Both the position numbers and the translations under genes were made by a program. Below the pieces are notes generated by a model. That model made no database searches. It was not told the DNA's origin and saw nothing but the letters and a program-made list of their open reading frames with translations. This document shows, in pieces, positions 5,133-8,996 of a stretch of 8,996 nucleotides of DNA. The stretch's first letter is position 1. Each line of letters starts with the position of its first letter. Origin of the DNA: Bacteroidales bacterium UBA7574 (GTDB lineage: Bacteria > Bacteroidota > Bacteroidia > Bacteroidales > Paludibacteraceae); the NCBI GenBank assembly GCA_002479035.1, contig DLLA01000146.1, positions 9,859 to 18,854 of the forward strand, read 5' to 3'.

Positions 5133-7066
5133 ATCTCAAACTGCTTCAATGTGTTACATACTACAATCACAGCCGCTACACTGGGTGCGTAACTCATGCC
5201 GCCATGCCCTTTGTAGGGCGGGTTGCCATCGTAGAGTTCGTTGAGCGTGCCGATACAGAGTTCGCTCATCTCCGCCTCGTAGCCGATAAGCAACCGGCGA
5301 ATGAAACTCTCGCCTGAGTGCTGATACACACGCAGATACGCCTTGGCATAGGCAGCAATCGTCCATGGCCATACGGGTCCGTTGTGGTAGTTGCGGTCGC
5401 GCTCCAACTGCCCACCTATATATATAGGTCGGTAGTCTCCGCTCTTGGGGGAGATGGTTCGCAGCCCCTTGGGGGTGTAGAGTTCCTTGGTGCAGATGTC
5501 CACCACCGCTTTCTGCTGGTGCTTGTCGAGCGGTGAGTAGGGCAGTGACGCCGCTATTATCTGATTGGGGCGCACCTCCTTGTTGTGTTCCTCGGCGGTG
5601 ACGTAGTCATCGAGGTAGAAGCCGTTCCAGAAAGTGCTGACGAAAGCCTCTTTGGTTATCTCCGCCTGGTAGTCCATGAGGTCGGCCATCTGCTCGTGGT
5701 TCGTCAGTCGGAGCATGTCTGCTGCGAAGTGCAAGGCGTTGTACCACAGGGCGTTGTGCTCCACCACGTAGCCCGTGCGCGGGGTGATGGGGCGACCGTT
5801 CTCCACGGCACTCATCCATGTGGCGGGACGCTCGGTGCCGTCCACCCAGAGAAGCCCGTTGCTGTGCAGGAAAAGGCGCGGGTGCTGCTGCTTGCGGATG
5901 TAATTGACTATGTCCACGACCAGTGTCCCATAGAGACGCGCTGCCTCTTCGACGGTGGTGTAGGAGGCATAATCCTGTATTGCCTTGACGAACCAGAGCA
6001 GTGCATCGGGCTCGTCCATACCGATGAGTTTGCAGGGTTTGCCGTCCATGAAGGCGCGCACCTCGTCTACGGCAGTCTTGTTGACAATAGCATCCCAGTA
6101 TTCGGGTCGCCCGATGCCCATGGTGCATGCTGCCATCGAGATGAACTCCTCCCGTGCGGTGGCATGGAACCACGGGTAGCCTGCCAGCAAGTAGCACTTG
6201 TCGCCCTCGCGTTTGTAGAACTGCGCTGCCGAGTTCTTGAGACAGCCGAACATGTTATCCCGCGGTACGCGGCGTGCCAACTCTTTGGTCCATAAGGCTT
6301 TCAGAGTGCTTGGTTTCACCTCACTGATGCCTGCCGAGAAGATAACACTCTCGCCACGCTTCATGGGCATCTCGAACCAGCCGGGCACCAACTGGTCTTC
6401 CTTGTAGTCGTAGCCGCGCTCCTGCTCCTTCTGATATTCTATCCCGTTGTACCACTGCGGGTTATGTGTATATTCCACCCGTTTGGAGCACTGCATATAC
6501 AGTTCGGGGAACTCCTCATACATACGGCACGCCCGCCCGTTCTGCACCTCGCGCATGTCCGAGTTGGCGCGGTCGTTCTCGTGTGTGAGGGTGTTCACAC
6601 TACGGAAAGCCAGAAAGGGTTTCAGGCGTAGTGTGGTGGGCGAGTGTGCTTCCAACAGCGTGTACCGTATAAGCACACGCGGCTCAAAACTGACGAGCAT
6701 ACGTTCCTTGGTCAGGATGACGCCACCCACACGGTAGGTGGTCTTGCTAATCACTTCACAATCAAACTCGCGGATATACTTGTGCCCATTGGGCGAATAT
6801 ATGTTGTCGCCGTACTTGTGAATGCCGAGATTGAACTCCGCGCCGTGCTGAATCACTGTCTCGTCGAGGCTGCCGAGCAGCACGTAGTTGTCCTCGGGCA
6901 CCTGCTCCCGCAGCGGCACCACCAACTGCCCGTGGTACTTGCGCGTGTTGCAGTCCACGATAGTCGTGGAGTTGTATGCGCCTGCACGGTTGGTGCGAAT
7001 CATTTCTTTGCTCAGACTGCGCTCAAGGTTGATGAGAAGCGTCTTGTCAAAATTAAGGTAACTCAT
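5129..7066 (-). CDS. Glycogen debranching enzyme (amylo-alpha-1,6-glucosidase type, GH133)
   Basis: A 645-residue protein predicted to hydrolyse alpha-1,6-linked glucose at glycogen branch points. The N-terminal beta-rich domain (about 20-270) opens with the family hallmark RTNRAGAYNSTTIVDCNTRKYHGQLVV (24-50). The C-terminal (alpha/alpha)6 domain (about 280-645) shows AGYPWF (295-300), DEPDALLWFVKAI (351-363), GTERPATWM (410-418), PRTGYVVEHNALWYNAL (429-445), RNYHNGPVWPW (558-568) and NELYDG (609-614), all typical of this family. No signal peptide is visible, so it should act in the cytoplasm. Residue 419, after TWM, is Ser where many relatives have Asp. It begins 4 nt after the mannose-1-phosphate guanylyltransferase stop and overlaps the next gene by 4 nt, so it is the middle gene of an operon. 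The 4-alpha-glucanotransferase half of eukaryotic debranching enzymes is absent, as expected for bacteria. Confidence 0.9.
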   Translation of the reverse strand: MSYLNFDKTLLINLERSLSKEMIRTNRAGAYNSTTIVDCNTRKYHGQLVVPLREQVPEDNYVLLGSLDETVIQHGAEFNLGIHKYGDNIYSPNGHKYIREFDCEVISKTTYRVGGVILTKERMLVSFEPRVLIRYTLLEAHSPTTLRLKPFLAFRSVNTLTHENDRANSDMREVQNGRACRMYEEFPELYMQCSKRVEYTHNPQWYNGIEYQKEQERGYDYKEDQLVPGWFEMPMKRGESVIFSAGISEVKPSTLKALWTKELARRVPRDNMFGCLKNSAAQFYKREGDKCYLLAGYPWFHATAREEFISMAACTMGIGRPEYWDAIVNKTAVDEVRAFMDGKPCKLIGMDEPDALLWFVKAIQDYASYTTVEEAARLYGTLVVDIVNYIRKQQHPRLFLHSNGLLWVDGTERPATWMSAVENGRPITPRTGYVVEHNALWYNALHFAADMLRLTNHEQMADLMDYQAEITKEAFVSTFWNGFYLDDYVTAEEHNKEVRPNQIIAASLPYSPLDKHQQKAVVDICTKELYTPKGLRTISPKSGDYRPIYIGGQLERDRNYHNGPVWPWTIAAYAKAYLRVYQHSGESFIRRLLIGYEAEMSELCIGTLNELYDGNPPYKGHGGMSYAPSVAAVIVVCNTLKQFEI

Positions 7067-7070
7067 TGAT

Positions 7071-8207
7071 TTAGTTGTATTTGGAGTCGTACTTCACCTC
7101 TGCGTCCATGCAGAACTGCCGTATCTGCTGTTCGGCATCGCGCTTGCAAATCAGCAGTACGCCGTCCGACTCCGCCACTATCGTATCTTCCAGCCCCTGA
7201 ATCACTGCCAGATGTCCTTCGGGCATGGTCACGATATTGCCTTTGCTGTCGTAGTACATGGCATCGGCATGCAACGTAACATTCCGGTTTTCATCTTTTT
7301 CACTCAACTCATACAGCGAGCCCCATGTACCCAAATCGCTCCATCCGAAGTCGCTCGGCATTACGTACACATTCTTCGCCTTTTCCATGATGCCGTAGTC
7401 AATCGACACATTCGGGCAGGTGGGGAACATCTCTTGTATGAACGACTCTTCGTGGTCGGTACCCATACTGTCCTCGCCCGCCATGAATTTCTCTACCACC
7501 TCGGGCAGGAACTCACGGAAAGCGGCACGTATCGCACGCAGGTTCCACAGGAAGATACCCGAGTTCCACAGGAAGTCTCCACTCTGCACAAACACTTTCG
7601 CCAACTCCAATTCAGGCTTTTCGGTGAATGCACGCACCTTGCATATACTTCCCTCTTCAATGCCGCCTTCGCTCTCTGCCTGGATATAGCCGTAGCCCGT
7701 CTCGGGGCGTGTGGGCTTCATGCCAAGGGTCAGCAGCGCGTCGTGGTCGCCGGTGAACTCAAAGCCACGGCGGATGGCATCTTGGAACTTGTCTTCTTGC
7801 AGTATCAGGTGGTCGCTCGGGGTTACCACTATGTTGGCATTCAGCCGGTCATCGTCCCATGGCACTTCTTTTCCCACACCTGCTCGCTGACGTACCATTG
7901 ACTTGATGTGTGCTATCGCATACGCGATGCACGGGGCGGTATTGCGGCGTGCAGGCTCGCACAGCACCTGCTCCACGGTCAGGTCGGGTACTTGCTGCAG
8001 CACAGTCTCCAAGTAACGTACATTGGTGACTATCAGCATATTCTCTATCGGCACCAACGGGCGGAACCTGTCCACCGTCATCTGCAACAGGCTCTTGCCT
8101 GTGCCAAAGAAGTCCAGAAACTGTTTGGGTTTGCTATTCCTACTGAACGGCCAAAAGCGGCTACCTACACCGCCCGCCATAATGACACAATAATTGTTTT
8201 TCGTCAT
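7071..8207 (-). CDS. manC: Mannose-1-phosphate guanylyltransferase
   Basis: A 378-residue nucleotidyltransferase converting mannose-1-phosphate and GTP to GDP-mannose, the donor for mannosylated and, after conversion, fucosylated glycans. The N-terminal signature AGGVGSRFWPFSR (11-23) is the pyrophosphorylase nucleotide-binding loop, with K28 in PKQF as a further conserved basic residue. EPARRNTAP (84-92), PSDH (130-133), ETGYGYI (169-175), FTEKP (194-198), NSGIF (215-219), SIDYGIMEK (268-276) and GWSDLGTW (288-295) follow in the family order. It lacks the C-terminal phosphomannose isomerase domain of bifunctional ManC proteins, so it should be monofunctional. It is the first gene of a three-gene operon, 4 nt ahead of the debranching enzyme. 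A canonical promoter lies 63 nt upstream. Pairing with glycogen enzymes is metabolically unexpected. GDP-glucose synthesis is a remote alternative. Confidence 0.94.
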   Translation of the reverse strand: MTKNNYCVIMAGGVGSRFWPFSRNSKPKQFLDFFGTGKSLLQMTVDRFRPLVPIENMLIVTNVRYLETVLQQVPDLTVEQVLCEPARRNTAPCIAYAIAHIKSMVRQRAGVGKEVPWDDDRLNANIVVTPSDHLILQEDKFQDAIRRGFEFTGDHDALLTLGMKPTRPETGYGYIQAESEGGIEEGSICKVRAFTEKPELELAKVFVQSGDFLWNSGIFLWNLRAIRAAFREFLPEVVEKFMAGEDSMGTDHEESFIQEMFPTCPNVSIDYGIMEKAKNVYVMPSDFGWSDLGTWGSLYELSEKDENRNVTLHADAMYYDSKGNIVTMPEGHLAVIQGLEDTIVAESDGVLLICKRDAEQQIRQFCMDAEVKYDSKYN

Positions 8208-8269
8208 ATCCGGTATATATCTATTACATATTTATTCTTATCAGCCTTCCCTACACTCTCCATCGCCCG

Positions 8270-8300
8270 CAAAGTTACACAAAAATCTCGAAATCCGCAA
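8270..8300 (-). promoter_or_regulatory. Proximal promoter of the manC operon (P1)
   Basis: On the minus strand the -33 element TTG is at 8300-8298 and the -7 element TAACTTTG at 8277-8270, with a 20-nt spacer. Transcription should begin near 8263, leaving a leader of about 55 nt. The -7 fits TAnnTTTG exactly. Confidence 0.82.
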
Positions 8301-8379
8301 TATCTACATAAATAAGCCCAATAATGTATAGTGGGACAAATACCCCATTAACGTTCGTCAAAACGCCACCAGACAGCCA

Positions 8380-8425
8380 TTAAGACACTGATAAACATAT
8401 AATTATCCATAAATTAACCATTAAT
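8380..8425 (+). repeat. 46-bp direct repeat, copy 1 (degenerate DnaA box)
   Basis: Matches 8762-8807 over 46 bp with five differences; the 33-bp core 8393-8425 differs at only two positions. It contains TTATCCATA (8403-8411), one base from the consensus DnaA box TTATCCACA. No inverted ends or coding sequence mark it as a mobile element. Confidence 0.75.
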
Positions 8426-8490
8426 CCATTTACGATGTACGATTATTATTCTCCGCCTATCTTCCTGCGCCCCTCTGCGCCCATGGTTTT

Positions 8491-8512
8491 TCTTCCACTA
8501 TTCTTCCACTAT
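8491..8512. repeat. Tandem duplication of an 11-bp unit (TCTTCCACTAT)
   Basis: Two identical head-to-tail copies at 8491-8501 and 8502-8512. They lie just downstream of the predicted start of the distal minus-strand promoter, in its leader. Function unknown; slippage is a simple explanation. Confidence 0.75.
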
Positions 8513-8524
8513 CAAAAGACGGTG

Positions 8525-8555
8525 CAAAGATAATACAAGAAACGACTTTTTGCAA
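8525..8555 (-). promoter_or_regulatory. Distal minus-strand promoter (P2)
   Basis: On the minus strand TTG is at 8555-8553 and TATCTTTG at 8532-8525, again with a 20-nt spacer. Transcription should start near 8518 and run left toward manC, giving a leader of about 310 nt that contains P1. Only tiny frames of about 10-14 codons lie in that leader. It could instead make a separate small RNA. Confidence 0.72.
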
Positions 8556-8556
8556 C

Positions 8557-8605
8557 GATTCAAATCAATAAAATGCACCGGCGTATTGATTCAAATCGAT
8601 AAAAT
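8557..8605. repeat. Paired 18-bp direct repeats behind promoter P2
   Basis: GATTCAAATCAATAAAAT (8557-8574) and GATTCAAATCGATAAAAT (8588-8605) differ at one base and are offset by 31 bp, close to three helical turns. Each holds the small palindrome GATT-CA-AATC. They start 2 bp upstream of the P2 -33 element, where activators often bind. The second copy runs into two ATCGAT palindromes 9 bp apart (8595-8600 and 8604-8609). Confidence 0.7.
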
Positions 8606-8761
8606 CGATATAAATATCTGAGTATCAGGCACGTATATTCTTGAAAAAATACGGGAACACCGTTCTCCGTTAATCACCGCCAATAAACCGTTAATGCACA
8701 GCGGGGAAAGGCTCCATGCAGCCCATTGACAAGTTCTCCGTCAATTGCCGTTAATCTATTG

Positions 8762-8807
8762 TTAATACATTGACAAACATATAATTATCCACATATTAAC
8801 CATTAAT
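8762..8807 (+). repeat. 46-bp direct repeat, copy 2 (perfect DnaA box)
   Basis: Second copy of the repeat at 8380-8425, offset by 382 bp. It contains TTATCCACA (8785-8793), an exact match to the consensus DnaA-binding 9-mer, next to AT-rich sequence. Confidence 0.75.
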
Positions 8808-8869
8808 TTGCATAGTATGGCATGTATTAGGGCAGCAACAATCACCAACTAAAAAGATATCCATACACA

Positions 8870-8913
8870 AAAGTACGGGCTGTCCGTATTTTCTACAGAC
8901 AGCCCGTATCTTT
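8870..8913. terminator. Strong orphan hairpin, probable terminator
   Basis: TACGGGCTGTC (8874-8884) pairs perfectly with GACAGCCCGTA (8898-8908). The stem extends outward with AAAG/CTTT across a one-base bulge, and inward with GTA/TAC after a mismatch. No gene ends nearby inside the window on either strand. Read on the minus strand it is followed by CTTTTG, so it may terminate a leftward transcript from beyond the right edge. Confidence 0.6.
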
Positions 8914-8950
8914 CAAACTATAGAGACTACACCTCTGACAGCGTAGTGGT

Positions 8951-8996
8951 CTAACCTCTATTCTCTAACATCTAATCTCTATTCCCTACTCTCTCA
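8951..8996. repeat. Pyrimidine-rich low-complexity tail (CTCTA/CTAAC units)
   Basis: The last 46 bases are built from irregular repeats of CTCTA, CTAAC and TCTCT, almost lacking G. No reading frame is supported. The tract runs to the window edge, so its full length is unknown. Confidence 0.6.

Larger units (their letters stand above)
8345..8807. repeat. Cluster of seven CCRTTAA motifs
   Basis: All seven are in the same orientation: CCATTAA at 8345, 8377, 8418 and 8800, and CCGTTAA at 8667, 8688 and 8748. Five of the seven extend to CCRTTAAT. Some belong to the longer direct repeat; the CCGTTAAT copies do not. Confidence 0.6.
8301..8996. other. Long AT-rich non-coding region right of the manC operon
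   Basis: Almost 700 bp with no credible reading frame on either strand. It contains a second minus-strand promoter, two sets of direct repeats, a perfect DnaA-box match, seven CCRTTAA motifs, a strong hairpin and a pyrimidine-rich tail. Any gene to the right must start or end beyond the window. Confidence 0.7.

Noticed and set aside
5585..6295. 236-codon plus-strand frame and the 196-codon minus-strand frame at 5607-6197
   Set aside because: Both are alternative-frame shadows inside the debranching enzyme gene and show no domain features.
7212..7901. 229-codon plus-strand frame
   Set aside because: Antisense to manC, which carries the complete nucleotidyltransferase motif series.
8868..8898. 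Third minus-strand promoter (TACTTTTG at 8875-8868)
   Set aside because: The -7 fits TAnnTTTG but no TTG occurs at the 19-21 nt spacing, and the site overlaps the hairpin arm.
8301..8996. CRISPR array or mobile element in the repeat-rich right end
   Set aside because: Repeats occur only in pairs with unequal spacing, without regular spacers, transposase frame, terminal inverted repeats or target duplications.

Overview
The window looks like chromosome of an anaerobic member of the Bacteroidales (Bacteroidota), perhaps Prevotella- or Bacteroides-like; I cannot fix the family. The main evidence is promoter structure. Four sites match the Bacteroidota primary sigma factor pattern, TTG then TAnnTTTG, each with exactly 20 nt between the two elements. 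Start codons mostly lack Shine-Dalgarno sequences and are preceded by A/T-rich leaders. The gene content (fermentative D-lactate dehydrogenase, rubrerythrin, glycogen-type enzymes, GroEL) fits a saccharolytic anaerobe.

Left part (1-3594, plus strand). The 3' end of groEL is followed by a strong terminator and a perfect 9-bp inverted repeat. Next come a HAD-family hydrolase and, 2 nt later, a D-lactate dehydrogenase-type 2-hydroxyacid dehydrogenase, probably co-transcribed. A canonical promoter then drives a small exported, aromatic- and glycine-rich protein that looks like an outer-membrane beta-barrel, closed by a textbook terminator. A second promoter of near-identical core sequence drives a rubrerythrin with reversed domain order (rubredoxin domain first). 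Its leader carries a 13-bp hairpin, and the gene ends in a long stem that may terminate on both strands.

Middle (3595-3869). This is the space between convergent transcription units. It holds several short GC-rich hairpins and a 3 x 11-bp tandem repeat, with no convincing gene.

Right part (8300 down to 3870, minus strand). Three tightly packed genes form an operon: mannose-1-phosphate guanylyltransferase, a GH133-type glycogen debranching enzyme 4 nt later, and a GT4 glycogen synthase-like glycosyltransferase overlapping it by ATGA. They make GDP-mannose and remodel or extend an alpha-glucan. A canonical promoter sits just upstream of the first gene. A second one, about 255 bp further up, has paired 18-bp direct repeats directly behind its -33 element.

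Far right (8301-8996). About 700 bp is non-coding and largely AT-rich. It contains a 46-bp direct repeat whose two copies lie 382 bp apart, one with a perfect DnaA-box match (TTATCCACA) and the other with a one-base variant. It also holds seven CCRTTAA motifs, an 11-bp tandem duplication, a strong orphan hairpin and a pyrimidine-rich tail. This is the least explained part of the window. A replication-origin or other DnaA-linked role is possible but unproven.
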